The notes under the pieces were generated by a model. That model had not been told where the DNA came from. It worked only from the letters and a program-made list of their open reading frames with translations, and did no database searches. The translations under genes and the position numbers were made by a program. A DNA stretch of 29,791 nt from a virus, in IMG/VR virus record IMGVR_UViG_3300025890_000091, positions 1 to 29,791 of that record. One strand, given 5' to 3'. Shown here piece by piece: positions 17,690-25,279 of this stretch; positions within the stretch are counted from its first letter, which is position 1; the number at the start of each line of letters is the position of its first letter.

Positions 17690-19489
17690 ATGGCAGAAAA
17701 TACATTACCAGGTCGAGGACGCGGTCCTAGTTTAAAGGAACAACGGTCTGAGGCATCCGACGACTCTAGGGCCTCAACACAGACGCAGGAAATTGTTGAT
17801 CGTTTAAAGAAGGATGGGGAGCTTCTTAGGAATAAGGGCAAGAATTCTATTCGATCAGTTAATATAGAATTATCTAAATTTAGTGATGCTTTTAATGCAA
17901 TTTCTGGTAGCATTCAAAATCAAAGTGGAATCTTGGCTGGCATGCAGGCAACTGCAGAAGATCAAGCTGAAATCGCACAGAAGAAGTCCGACTTCGACGA
18001 ATTGAGCGAAGGTAAGGAATCTGATACCGCAAGAGAAATCAGGCTGCTACGAGAAAAAGCAGAGCTATTCAATGCCAAGGCAGATTTAAATGATGCGAAA
18101 AAACGCGACGGTGGAGGACTAGGTGATATATTAGGTAAACTTGCAAGTGGAGGTTTCTTAAAGACTCTGGGCTTACTTGCTGGAGGTGGCTTCATTGCAT
18201 ATAATCTAGCAAAGGGATTCATTAATAAGATGACCGATGGTGGGTTTGATACATTTGTCAAATCTGTGCAAGATTTTGATTGGACAGGTTTGGGTACCAC
18301 CATCGTTGAGTTTATGGGCAGCGCGAAGGATGGTTTGGCGAATATGATTACCTTCTTCGACGATCCACTCAAGATTCTTGCAGGTCTCACTGGAGCAGCA
18401 GTCGGTGCAAAACTCCTCACATCAATCGGAACCTCAATTGCAGCAAAAGCAATTGGCCAATTAGTGATGGGATCACCCGGAGCAATGTCTGGTGCTGGTG
18501 GTAAGGGCATGGGAAAGGCAATGATGGGTGCTCTTGGTGCCGCCGGTCTGATATACGCACAAGATATTGCTGATTTTATTGTCGGGGAGGCAAAAAATTC
18601 TGATGTAACAAAAATAGATATCAAAAATGCAGCTACTACAGTAGGTATATCAGTAGCAAGTGGTGCAACAATTGGAGCTATGTTTGGCCCCAAAGGCATG
18701 TTGGCCGGTGCTATTTTAGGTGGTGCTTACGGTCTTGGTCTAGGACTTGTGGATTATGTAAAAGAAAATCTCTTGGATATGGGGAAAACGTCAAAGGAAG
18801 GCAAACAGGCAATCCAGAAACTAAGAGCTCGAAAAGAGATGGTCGAAGCGATGGGTCAAGAGAAGTTTGATGCATGGGCTGCCGGCAACGAAGACATGAA
18901 TGAAGAGTTGCTCTTACAACAAGCTTTTGAAGCTCAAGAAGATATAAGAGCAAAATTAGAAGAAGCAAAGAAAAAGAAGGCCAACGTTAAGACTACAGAT
19001 CTCGTCAGTATCAACAGGTATACGGGGGAAAGAACATACAGAGCGCGCAATCAAGACTCTATATTAAGAGACCTCGAACGAGCCGACGAAGAAATACAGA
19101 GATACCAAGATCAATTAATGACATTGGATTCTGCATTGCAAACAACAGGATATGATCCGACGGCGCTAATCCCGAAAGTTGAAGCGATCCCGTTTGATCA
19201 AAGTGGTCCTGAAATGGCCCCGGGCAAAATCGTTGAAACCGAAGAGGAAATGTCACCTGAGCTTAAAGCATATTTGGACCGAAATGACATATCAAAACCC
19301 ATTGCCGGTCCTTCTCCCATCGCGATGGCTCCAATAATGGCTCCAATATCAATTAATTATGTGTCTGGTGCACCAGTAAATAATGTACTGAATCAAAATG
19401 TACAAGGTGGATCAAGCGTCGCCTCTATGACATCTATGAGTTTAGGTGGTGGTAGTGGTGGACAAGATGTATTTGGAGCTGTAAGTTAA
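17690..19489 (+). CDS. gp29: Tail tape measure protein gp29
   Basis: 599 residues (T4 gp29, 590). The N-terminal 130 residues are charged and helical with coiled-coil character. Hydrophobic Gly/Ala-rich segments at about 135-172, 222-255 and 308-352 (for example ASGATIGAMFGPKGMLAG) are those of tape measure proteins that enter the host membrane. Residues 360-470 are again charged helices, and the C-terminus is Ser/Gly/Val-rich. It follows the tail chaperone pair directly, the canonical order in tailed phages. It sets tail length and forms part of the DNA channel. No peptidase or lysozyme insertion is visible. Confidence 0.85.
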   Translation: MAENTLPGRGRGPSLKEQRSEASDDSRASTQTQEIVDRLKKDGELLRNKGKNSIRSVNIELSKFSDAFNAISGSIQNQSGILAGMQATAEDQAEIAQKKSDFDELSEGKESDTAREIRLLREKAELFNAKADLNDAKKRDGGGLGDILGKLASGGFLKTLGLLAGGGFIAYNLAKGFINKMTDGGFDTFVKSVQDFDWTGLGTTIVEFMGSAKDGLANMITFFDDPLKILAGLTGAAVGAKLLTSIGTSIAAKAIGQLVMGSPGAMSGAGGKGMGKAMMGALGAAGLIYAQDIADFIVGEAKNSDVTKIDIKNAATTVGISVASGATIGAMFGPKGMLAGAILGGAYGLGLGLVDYVKENLLDMGKTSKEGKQAIQKLRARKEMVEAMGQEKFDAWAAGNEDMNEELLLQQAFEAQEDIRAKLEEAKKKKANVKTTDLVSINRYTGERTYRARNQDSILRDLERADEEIQRYQDQLMTLDSALQTTGYDPTALIPKVEAIPFDQSGPEMAPGKIVETEEEMSPELKAYLDRNDISKPIAGPSPIAMAPIMAPISINYVSGAPVNNVLNQNVQGGSSVASMTSMSLGGGSGGQDVFGAVS

Positions 19490-19492
19490 AAA

Positions 19493-19517
19493 AAAGGAGC
19501 CCTATTCGGACTCCTTT
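19493..19517. terminator. Hairpin terminator between convergent operons
   Basis: AAAGGAG (19493-19499) pairs with CTCCTTT (19511-19517) around an 11-base loop. The plus strand continues CGTTTT and the minus strand ends in a T-run, so it can work in both directions. It begins right after the tape-measure stop, and the stop of the minus-strand small gene lies in the loop. Confidence 0.75.
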
Positions 19518-19648
19518 CGTTTTAGTTCTTCTCTTTTTCTGAAAGATTCACCAAGATTATGGTCGTACATTTCGATGAAATTCATCCATTTCAGACCTTC
19601 TTTGAAATCTACCCAGAGTTGAGAAAAGAAATCACGCAACCTCTGCAT
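19502..19648 (-). CDS. Small highly charged protein, unknown function
   Basis: 48 residues from ATG 19648: the N-terminal half is aromatic-rich (DFFSQLWVDFKEGLKWMNF) and the C-terminal half charged (SFRKREELKRKESE). GAGG stands about eight bases upstream, inside the peroxiredoxin gene, whose 3' end it overlaps by 17 bases in another frame. The stop sits in the loop of the terminator at 19493-19517. It explains the otherwise empty interval between peroxiredoxin and the terminator. No family recognised; reality rests on start signal, length and fit. Confidence 0.5.
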   Translation of the reverse strand: MQRLRDFFSQLWVDFKEGLKWMNFIEMYDHNLGESFRKREELKRKESE

Positions 19649-20213
19649 CTTTAACCTCAGACCTAACCGCAAAGCGATCGGCTACTTCTTCTAGATAAGC
19701 GATTACAGATTCAGGTGATGTTACACTATAAGGATCATCTTCACAAAGATCTATCTTGCCAGGTTCTTCGAACCCTTGTTCGATAACACTATCGGTAACT
19801 ACCATAGCATATCGCCAAGATCGGTGACCAAAGCCAAGATTATCTTTATCTACCAACATGCCAAGTGCTTTCGTAAACTTACCAGAACCATCGGGAATCA
19901 TCTTGATGTTTTCCACCCCTTGAGCCTTAGCCCAAGCATTCATCACAAATGCATCATTGACTGATACACAATAAACATCATCCACATGAAGAGACTTAAT
20001 GCATTCATAAGCTTCTTCAAAGCCAGGTACTTGGTATGTTGAACACGTAGGTGTGAATGCCCCAGGCAAGCTGAAAACAACCACGCGCTTATTCTCGAAT
20101 AAATCATCAGTGGTTTTGTCTTCCCAACGATAGGGATTGTCACCGCCGATTGATTCATCGCGAACTCGTGTTTTAAAGACTACCTGAGGTAGTAGTCGTC
20201 CTTGTAGTTCCAT
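19632..20213 (-). CDS. Peroxiredoxin (Prx5/AhpE-type redoxin)
   Basis: 193 residues. PGAFTPTCSTYQVPGFEE holds the active-site Thr54 and peroxidatic Cys57 of the Prx5 subfamily, followed by VYCVSVNDAFVMNAWAKAQG (residues 80-99) and the conserved Arg in GHRSWRYAMVV (Arg131 or Arg134). Other Cys residues at 71, 82 and 157 could act as resolving partners. The enzyme reduces H2O2 or alkyl peroxides with glutaredoxin or thioredoxin. AGGAG precedes the start. It is downstream of Hsp20, with 15 bases between, and probably shares its late promoter. This is an auxiliary metabolic gene of host origin; a role against oxidative damage during lysis is inferred. Confidence 0.92.
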   Translation of the reverse strand: MELQGRLLPQVVFKTRVRDESIGGDNPYRWEDKTTDDLFENKRVVVFSLPGAFTPTCSTYQVPGFEEAYECIKSLHVDDVYCVSVNDAFVMNAWAKAQGVENIKMIPDGSGKFTKALGMLVDKDNLGFGHRSWRYAMVVTDSVIEQGFEEPGKIDLCEDDPYSVTSPESVIAYLEEVADRFAVRSEVKDAEVA

Positions 20214-20228
20214 TATATAGTTCTCCTA

Positions 20229-20678
20229 TCAATCGACCAAAAGTTCTCTTGTGGAACCGATGGCTATTTTCTTGGGTCTTTTCTCTTCTGGAATAATTCG
20301 TTCCAATTGAATAGTTAAAAGACCATTGACATACTCGGCTCCTTGCACTTCAATATCATCAGCTAGAGTGAATGAACGAGTAAATTTCTTTCTTGAAATA
20401 CCGCGATGAAGATATTCGCCAGTAACATTATCATCGCTAGATTCATCCCACGCGGATTTGACAGTCAAGGTATTTTCTTTGTGCTCGATGTCAATATCTT
20501 CTTGGTTGAGTCCGGCGAGAGCAATGTCGATGTAGAACTTCTCGTCATCCCTGCGGATATTGTATGGGGGGAATCCTTGGTTATTTGGATGCTGGTGCGA
20601 CTGCTCCAACAACCGATCGAACATGCGATCGAAACCAACGGAATAGGGGGTTAACGTATTAAGGTTAAATCGTGTCAT
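20229..20678 (-). CDS. hsp20: Small heat shock protein Hsp20 (IbpA-type)
   Basis: 149 residues from ATG 20678, chosen over an in-frame ATG nine codons upstream because AAAGGAGA lies eight bases before it. Residues 1-40 (TLTPYSVGFDRMFDRLLEQ) are the IbpA/B-like arm. The alpha-crystallin domain runs about 40-130 with YIDIALAGLNQEDIDIEHKE and the EYLHRGISRKKFTRSFTLAD segment, ending in GLLTIQLERIIPEEKRPKKI with the I-x-I/V-type tail. ATP-independent chaperone that keeps denatured proteins soluble; Hsp20 is common in marine T4-like phages and may help scaffold or tail folding. A late promoter and a leader with two hairpins lie upstream. Confidence 0.93.
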   Translation of the reverse strand: MTRFNLNTLTPYSVGFDRMFDRLLEQSHQHPNNQGFPPYNIRRDDEKFYIDIALAGLNQEDIDIEHKENTLTVKSAWDESSDDNVTGEYLHRGISRKKFTRSFTLADDIEVQGAEYVNGLLTIQLERIIPEEKRPKKIAIGSTRELLVD

Positions 20679-20715
20679 TGTGCTATCTCCTTTTAAGCAA
20701 GACATTTAGTTTTGT

Positions 20716-20759
20716 GTAGGTAAAACCCTACGGTTCAATGGGACCCTTTCGGCATCCCA
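20716..20759 (-). promoter_or_regulatory. Structured 5' leader of hsp20
   Basis: Between the late promoter and the hsp20 start lie two hairpins: 20716-20720 with 20727-20731 (5 pairs, 6-base loop) and 20739-20743 with 20755-20759 (5 pairs, with an inner GC pair set and a GAAA loop on the RNA). Bacterial small heat shock genes often carry RNA thermometers in such leaders, but here no strong pairing with the Shine-Dalgarno is visible, apart from a weak TGCT/AGCA pair that flanks it. Confidence 0.35.
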
Positions 20760-20766
20760 CGGAATT

Positions 20767-20774
20767 TATTTATA
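20767..20774 (-). promoter_or_regulatory. T4-type late promoter for hsp20-peroxiredoxin
   Basis: Exact TATAAATA on the minus strand immediately after the dUTPase stop codon and 89 bases before the hsp20 ATG. It suggests that the stress genes are expressed late, apart from the replication genes upstream. Confidence 0.7.
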
Positions 20775-21281
20775 TCAGTTTGTACTGCCTAGACCACCGT
20801 CACGATCAGTTTTTTGTTCGGGTTTTGTCTTTGTTTCTGATATAGAATACTTCAGAGTCTTCTGTAGCATTCCTTGAGCGATTCTCTCCCCGTTCTTTAA
20901 TAACACCAATGTATCAGATACATTATGAAGAACGACGAATAGCGGATCGACATAGTCGCTATCAATGATACCAGTGCTATTCGCTAGTGTCAACCCTTTC
21001 TTTAGAGCGACAGATGAACGAACATACATTTTAAGGACATGATCCTTCGGAATGTCGAATATCAATCCAGTGGGGATCAATACTCGTTGTTCTGGTGGAA
21101 TCTTGATGGCATGGACACCATCGACCCTTTCTTTTGCTACAATCGGTGCTTCTTTATTCCAAGCATTATAACTCTTCAGAAATTCCATAGGAGCAAAACA
21201 TGCCTTGAGATCAAAGCATGCAGACCCTTCGGTTGCAAATTCTGGGAGTTCAGCTAACTCTGTGTGTTTAAAGACTTTCAT
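20775..21281 (-). CDS. dut: dUTPase (deoxyuridine 5'-triphosphate nucleotidohydrolase)
   Basis: 168 residues from ATG 21281; an ATG two codons upstream is only two bases from the GAGG and is less likely. The five trimeric dUTPase motifs are present: SACFDLKA, VRSSVAL, STGIIDSDYVDP with the catalytic Asp, GERIAQ, and RDGGLGSTN at the extreme C-terminus. An insertion of about 25 residues after motif 1 makes it longer than bacterial Dut (about 150). It hydrolyses dUTP to dUMP, keeps uracil out of phage DNA and feeds dTMP synthesis. A consensus sigma70 promoter is directly upstream. Confidence 0.94.
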   Translation of the reverse strand: MKVFKHTELAELPEFATEGSACFDLKACFAPMEFLKSYNAWNKEAPIVAKERVDGVHAIKIPPEQRVLIPTGLIFDIPKDHVLKMYVRSSVALKKGLTLANSTGIIDSDYVDPLFVVLHNVSDTLVLLKNGERIAQGMLQKTLKYSISETKTKPEQKTDRDGGLGSTN

Positions 21282-21295
21282 ATTCATAACCTCAT

Positions 21296-21324
21296 ATTAT
21301 AACATAAGCCGAATGGCTTGTCAA
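21296..21324 (-). promoter_or_regulatory. Consensus sigma70 promoter for dut
   Basis: TTGACA at 21324-21319 and TATAAT at 21301-21296 on the minus strand with a 17-base spacer, a perfect match to the host vegetative consensus. It lies between regA and dut. Confidence 0.85.
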
Positions 21325-21327
21325 CAA

Positions 21328-21735
21328 TTATTTTTTACCAATATTATACTTTACTGTCAAATCCCAATCATTTTTGTCTTTAAATGATATAATCTTAATC
21401 TGGTTTAAAGGAGCAATAGGGTCAGAGGCTTTTTCTTTTTCTAATACCTTGATCAGTTCCCATTCTTCTAAAAGATTAACGATTGTGTTCCGGCGGGCCA
21501 CATCTTCTTCGGTCAACGTATTGTGCTTTCCGTCGAGGATGAATAATTCTTTAAAATGTAAAATTGAATATCTGCCTTTCTTATGCAGAATATGACAGGA
21601 CTGATACAGTTTCTTTTCCTTGCGTGAAGAAATGCCTATCCTTGTGAGTGTCTCTCTTACTTTTAAGAAGTTGTCTTGATTCGGCAATTCGATTTCAATG
21701 CCGACACCTTTAAATAAATTCTCTACAGACTCCAT
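21328..21735 (-). CDS. regA: RegA translational repressor
   Basis: 135 residues (T4 RegA, 122). Very close to T4 in LKVRETLTRIGISSRKEKKL, LYQSCHILHKKGRYSILHFK and SFKDKNDWDLTVKYNIG at the end. RegA is an RNA-binding protein that blocks ribosome entry on many early mRNAs, including those of clamp and clamp-loader genes, and represses itself. The gene follows gp62, as in T4 (45-44-62-regA), but the DNA polymerase that comes next in T4 is not here; dut takes its place. The leaders of regA and gp44 share AAGGTGATT just before the start, which may be simple Shine-Dalgarno or part of the RegA site. Confidence 0.95.
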   Translation of the reverse strand: MESVENLFKGVGIEIELPNQDNFLKVRETLTRIGISSRKEKKLYQSCHILHKKGRYSILHFKELFILDGKHNTLTEEDVARRNTIVNLLEEWELIKVLEKEKASDPIAPLNQIKIISFKDKNDWDLTVKYNIGKK

Positions 21736-21754
21736 ACTGCAAAATCACCTTATT

Positions 21755-21784
21755 ATTATATTATCGTGGAAATTAAAAAGTCAT
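21755..21784 (-). promoter_or_regulatory. Possible promoter before regA
   Basis: TATAAT at 21760-21755 with a poor -35 (ATGACT, 18-base spacer) in the AT-rich 68-base gap between gp62 and regA. Weak; RegA could be read from the gp44-gp62 transcript instead. Confidence 0.3.
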
Positions 21785-21803
21785 TGATTGTATTTAGGAG
21801 TTA

Positions 21804-22202
21804 TCAATTTCCACCCTTCTCTAGTCTAGAGTGCACCGTTAACATATCGGTTTTAGACAGGGCTTTAAGGTAAAGCTTTGCAATAGACCTCGAACACTGA
21901 TAGACTTGCTGGATAGCATCAAGATCTACGTCCTGTTCTGGTTTGTGCCATTTAGAGAATCTTTTCCTTTTTCTGAGAACAGCACGATAATAATCAAACT
22001 GCGCCGCAGCAAATAAATGGTGTCTCTGATTCATTTCATTTACATGTAGGATAGAGTCGTCAAAGAAAGAGAGCCCTCGATTCACGATAAAGGGCAGATA
22101 CTCTTTCTCCGTCATAGCAGGATTATCAGATTCTCTTATAAGATCTTTCTTGCTATCAGAAACAGCTGAGATGAAATCAAACGGACTTAGGTCTTTCACC
22201 AT
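21804..22202 (-). CDS. gp62: Clamp loader small subunit gp62
   Basis: 132 residues, shorter than T4 gp62 (187). Conserved segments are SPFDFISAVSDSKKDLI, YLPFIVNRGLSFFDDSI, NEMNQRHHLFAAAQFDYY and RKRKRFSKWHKPEQD. With four gp44 subunits it forms the ATP-driven loader that places the gp45 ring on DNA. The start overlaps the zinc-ribbon gene upstream by 26 bases. The missing portion is near the C-terminus. Confidence 0.93.
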   Translation of the reverse strand: MVKDLSPFDFISAVSDSKKDLIRESDNPAMTEKEYLPFIVNRGLSFFDDSILHVNEMNQRHHLFAAAQFDYYRAVLRKRKRFSKWHKPEQDVDLDAIQQVYQCSRSIAKLYLKALSKTDMLTVHSRLEKGGN

Positions 22203-22365
22203 GAACCTCCTCTATATCTTTTAAGATCTTATCGAACACATCGGCACAATTGCCACAAACCTTGACCTTATGTTTGCCTTCCATCGTGTTCATGGTAATC
22301 TCGTAAAGATCAGATTTCACCTTAATACTTTTTCCACAATTAAAACATTTCCTTGAGATAAACAT
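22177..22365 (-). CDS. Small zinc-ribbon protein between gp44 and gp62
   Basis: 62 residues with two knuckles, CFNC (Cys7, Cys10) and CGNC (Cys37, Cys40), separated by 26 residues, a rubredoxin/zinc-ribbon arrangement that should hold one Zn. The C-terminal part is a charged helix (DVFDKILKDIEEVHGERPKS). It is wedged between gp44 (10 bases) and gp62 (26-base overlap), so it is co-expressed with the clamp loader. No named family recognised; a clamp-loader accessory or transcription-related adaptor is possible but unproven. Confidence 0.75.
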   Translation of the reverse strand: MFISRKCFNCGKSIKVKSDLYEITMNTMEGKHKVKVCGNCADVFDKILKDIEEVHGERPKSV

Positions 22366-22375
22366 TATTAATTCC

Positions 22376-23323
22376 CTATTTAAACTCCGATTCGATCATA
22401 ATCTCTGTCAAGAAAGCAACCATGTTAATCTCTTGATCAGCAACGAAATTAGCCTTGTACATATAATCTGCAAGTGTAACCACCAACCCAGGCATGGATT
22501 TGAAATCTATCTTCTCATTGGCAGTATCATAGATTCTACGAAACAATTCATTCATGTCTTGATCTGAGTTTCTAGCCACCCATTTTCGCATCTCGGTAAA
22601 GTTTTTCTGTTTAAGCAGATTGAAAAGTTCATCTACCGATTCTTGTTTCAGATTGACAAAGATGCCTTCATCGATGGCGCCAGATCCAGCATAGGATTGG
22701 AGTTCGGTGAGCACACGTCGGAAGTCGGGGAAATATTTTTCGATGACTTTGGCCACAACTTTCTTTTCGTATTTCACACCTTCCATATCAAGAATAGTGG
22801 TAACACGCTTGAAGAAGCACATAGCCAATTGAGGCCTTTCTTCTGGATTGATAGAGAAGTCTACCTCAGAGAGTCGCGACCGGAGGGGTTCAATAATTCT
22901 ATTCTTGAAATTACAGGTGAAGATAAAGCCACAATTGGACGAATATTCTTCTATGAAGTTTCGAAGAGCAGGTTGAACAGATGTGGCATTCAGATAATCT
23001 GCCTCATCGAATATTACATATTTACGGCCACCAGTGAGAGACACGGCAGAAGCAAACGTAGAGATGTCATACCGAATAGAATCGATATTCACATTTAAAG
23101 AACCATTTTTTACAATATAGTCACAACCTAGTTCATCGAGCATTGCCTTTGCGATAGTAGTCTTACCAACGCCAGGTGTACCAGTTAAAAGTAGATTGGG
23201 TATTGTGCCATCTTCAACGAACTTCTTGAATGAGGCTTTTGTCTTTTCAGGTAGGATGGTGTCATCAATTTTTTGTGGACGATATTTTTCCACGTACAGC
23301 ACTTCATTGGATTTAAAATCCAT
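22376..23323 (-). CDS. gp44: Clamp loader large subunit gp44 (AAA+ ATPase)
   Basis: 315 residues (T4 gp44, 319). AAA+ core: YVEKYRPQKIDDTILPE at 10-26, Walker A GTPGVGKTT at 48-56, Walker B VIFDEAD at 103-109, sensor 1 in FIFTCNFKNRI and the arginine-finger motif LRSRLSEVDF at 147-156. The C-terminal collar runs to the end. The motor for loading gp45. AAGGTGAT precedes the start, which is the second ATG after it; the first is out of frame. A sigma70-like promoter and a terminator of the gene before it lie upstream. Confidence 0.96.
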   Translation of the reverse strand: MDFKSNEVLYVEKYRPQKIDDTILPEKTKASFKKFVEDGTIPNLLLTGTPGVGKTTIAKAMLDELGCDYIVKNGSLNVNIDSIRYDISTFASAVSLTGGRKYVIFDEADYLNATSVQPALRNFIEEYSSNCGFIFTCNFKNRIIEPLRSRLSEVDFSINPEERPQLAMCFFKRVTTILDMEGVKYEKKVVAKVIEKYFPDFRRVLTELQSYAGSGAIDEGIFVNLKQESVDELFNLLKQKNFTEMRKWVARNSDQDMNELFRRIYDTANEKIDFKSMPGLVVTLADYMYKANFVADQEINMVAFLTEIMIESEFK

Positions 23324-23355
23324 AGCATAATCACCTTAATCATAATATAAAAAAC

Positions 23356-23384
23356 ATAATAACACACTTGACGGTCAATGTCAA
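23356..23384 (-). promoter_or_regulatory. Sigma70-like promoter for gp44
   Basis: TTGACA at 23384-23379 and TATTAT at 23361-23356 with a 17-base spacer. It sits after the terminator hairpin at 23393-23411 and restarts transcription for gp44-gp62-regA. Confidence 0.6.
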
Positions 23385-23392
23385 GAAAAACA

Positions 23393-23411
23393 TGGGGGCA
23401 CGAGGCCCCCA
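23393..23411 (-). terminator. Intrinsic terminator after the 89-residue gene
   Basis: TGGGGGC (23393-23399) pairs with GCCCCCA (23405-23411) around a five-base loop. On the minus strand it is followed by GTTTTTC. It would end the gp45-23694 transcript or lower read-through into gp44. Confidence 0.8.
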
Positions 23412-23424
23412 CCAATAGGTAATC

Positions 23425-23694
23425 TTAGTTGACTACCAAATTTGCAAGTTCACCCTGAGGTTGCTCAGAGATCTGTACTTCCTCATTTGCAGCCTGTTGT
23501 GCTTGTTGATCCTGCTGAGGAGAATTCTGCTGGAGATATGTTTCAAACTTATCTCGGAGCATACCTACGCCTCGAAGTTCATTACCCTGAAAGGCACCAC
23601 GACGTGAAACCACATCGATTACTTGTAGAGCAGTGGCAATATCATTCAAAGTGATTGATACTTGCTCTTGTTCTTGCTGTTGTTGTTCACTCAT
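23425..23694 (-). CDS. Conserved small Gln-rich protein next to the sliding clamp, unknown function
   Basis: 89 residues. The core LNDIATALQVIDVVSRRGAF, then QGNELRGVGMLRDKFETYLQ is a helical domain I have seen in the same place in many marine T4-like phages as an unnamed protein. Both ends are low-complexity, rich in Gln and Glu. AAGGAA precedes the start, three bases after the gp45 stop. No enzymatic motif. Co-expression with gp45 suggests a replication or late-transcription accessory, but nothing in the sequence proves this. Confidence 0.8.
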   Translation of the reverse strand: MSEQQQQEQEQVSITLNDIATALQVIDVVSRRGAFQGNELRGVGMLRDKFETYLQQNSPQQDQQAQQAANEEVQISEQPQGELANLVVN

Positions 23695-23697
23695 AAT

Positions 23698-24363
23698 TTA
23701 TATTCCTTTGTTATAAGTCGACTTAGAATCAATAGCCACAAAATATGTGGCCGTTTTACCCTTAAATTGTGAAATTCCCTTGGAGCACAAAACAACTTCA
23801 TAATCTTGGGGCAGGAGTTTTAGATTATCAGTTTTAATGACGATCTCGAACTCATCGGCAGTTTCACCAATTTCAATGCCGTAATCATCGGCACCTTTAT
23901 TGGAACTGTCGATTGCTTTGAGGTAACACTTTCCGTCGGTACCAACGAAAGCAACCTCACTGAATTGGAGGACCCCGGCTGCCTTTACAACAGACTGAAG
24001 ATCATCCCATCCAACATTCACTTTAACATCTTCAGAAGGAATTGTGATTTCCTTTGACGGTGGTACGTGAATCATTGAGATATCTGCGAAGACATATTTT
24101 GTCTTACGCTTTCCCTCTGAGATAGTAAAATATTTATCATGAAATTTTACATCGGGTTCATTATATAGACTCAAAATCGAAATGAATCGAGATAAGTCGT
24201 AAATACAAGCCTCTGACGGGATTTCATCATCAATATTAGCCTTGGCGATCAAGGTCTTCTCAGGGGTAATAGTTCTTAATTCTTGACCAGGTTGCAGCAA
24301 GATAGACTTGTTGATGGTCGAAAAAGACTTTAACACCGAGAGAGTATTTTCACTGAATTTCAT
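23698..24363 (-). CDS. gp45: DNA polymerase sliding clamp gp45
   Basis: 221 residues (T4 gp45, 228). The N-terminus KFSENTLSVLKSFSTINKSI and the segments EACIYDLSRFISILSLYNEP and FTISEGKRKTKYVFADIS match gp45. The homotrimeric ring gives processivity to the polymerase and, in T4, activates late promoters through gp33/gp55; the TATAAATA promoters in this window fit such a role. Gene order 45-44-62-regA is that of T4, with two small genes inserted. Confidence 0.95.
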   Translation of the reverse strand: MKFSENTLSVLKSFSTINKSILLQPGQELRTITPEKTLIAKANIDDEIPSEACIYDLSRFISILSLYNEPDVKFHDKYFTISEGKRKTKYVFADISMIHVPPSKEITIPSEDVKVNVGWDDLQSVVKAAGVLQFSEVAFVGTDGKCYLKAIDSSNKGADDYGIEIGETADEFEIVIKTDNLKLLPQDYEVVLCSKGISQFKGKTATYFVAIDSKSTYNKGI

Positions 24364-24380
24364 TATATAAAAGCTCCAAT

Positions 24381-25271
24381 TTATTTACGGTTTTGTTTAA
24401 ACTTTGAGGGTTTACGATAATTCTTTTTGGATGAAGAAGAATCAGCAGTAGCAGTAAGTCTTAGCTTAGACATCTTGCCAAGATCTGCCTTATACAGGTG
24501 ACTACCAACGTGAGTTAATTTCATCCAAGGACACATCCAAATTTTCATGCCGATGTCTCGAGTCTTTCGACAGAAGTAATAATCTTCAGATAGGTATCGT
24601 CTGCTTTCTGGATCGATCATACAATCAAAGAATGCAGTGATTTCATTAGTCCCATCAAAATTTTCTGTTCGAGCGTGGTCAGGTCGATATCGTTGTTCTG
24701 GATATGCCTCGGCCCATCTTTCAAACGTGTCTCTAGGTATCAACATAAACCCAGTACCCGATTCACCAACCTGAACTGGTTGACCCATTTTAGGATCTGG
24801 TGTATCAACAATGTTGAAAACATAATCGGCAGAATATTCTTCTAGTTCCCAAGGATTCACATCACCCATGCCCATCTTTGCTGCAATATTAATTTTTTCC
24901 CAAGCGATAGTCTTTTTGGGATAAGGAGCGCAGATGACGTTTACATCTTTTTCGTTCTTGGTTTGAATACCGATCATGGCCAAGACATCTCTTGGGTCAA
25001 AGCCAATGTCCGAATCTATGAACAATAAATGAGTACAGTCAGATCGCAAGAATTCATCTACGATATAATTCCTTGCTCTTTGTACTAAACTTTCGTTGAA
25101 TAAGAAATACTGCCGTAGATAGATATTATTAGCACCACAGATCGTAGAAAGATCTGCTACGGATTTTGTGTAGAGACCATGACAGTTCCCACCGTACATT
25201 GGAGTACCAAGAAAGATTCTTGTCTTTTGCAAATCTTCTCCGGTGATTGATGTCTTTGTTGGATCTATCAT
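24381..25271 (-). CDS. GT-A-type glycosyltransferase
   Basis: 296 residues. QRARNYIVDEFLRSDCTHLL then FIDSDIGF gives the DxD metal/nucleotide-sugar site at 86-88. Further family features are SGTGFMLIPRDTFERW at 171-186, SEDYYFCRKTRDIGMKIW with an acidic pair at 229-230 and THVGSH near 253-258. The last 22 residues are rich in Lys, Ser and Arg and may bind nucleic acid. Substrate unknown: phage DNA bases or a surface glycan. It lies between the clamp gene and the sugar-nucleotide dehydrogenase, which could supply or use the same sugars. Confidence 0.82.
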   Translation of the reverse strand: MIDPTKTSITGEDLQKTRIFLGTPMYGGNCHGLYTKSVADLSTICGANNIYLRQYFLFNESLVQRARNYIVDEFLRSDCTHLLFIDSDIGFDPRDVLAMIGIQTKNEKDVNVICAPYPKKTIAWEKINIAAKMGMGDVNPWELEEYSADYVFNIVDTPDPKMGQPVQVGESGTGFMLIPRDTFERWAEAYPEQRYRPDHARTENFDGTNEITAFFDCMIDPESRRYLSEDYYFCRKTRDIGMKIWMCPWMKLTHVGSHLYKADLGKMSKLRLTATADSSSSKKNYRKPSKFKQNRK

Positions 25272-25279
25272 ATTATTCC

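Noticed and set aside
17962-18699. Long open frame on the minus strand opposite the tape measure gene (245 residues)
   Set aside because: Mirror of the Ala/Gly-rich codons of gp29; Pro/Ala/Ser-rich composition without domain features and no ribosome site.
23367-23385. CTTGAC/GTCAAG inverted repeat
   Set aside because: It coincides with the TTGACA promoter element of gp44; six pairs without U-tract do not make a convincing separate element.
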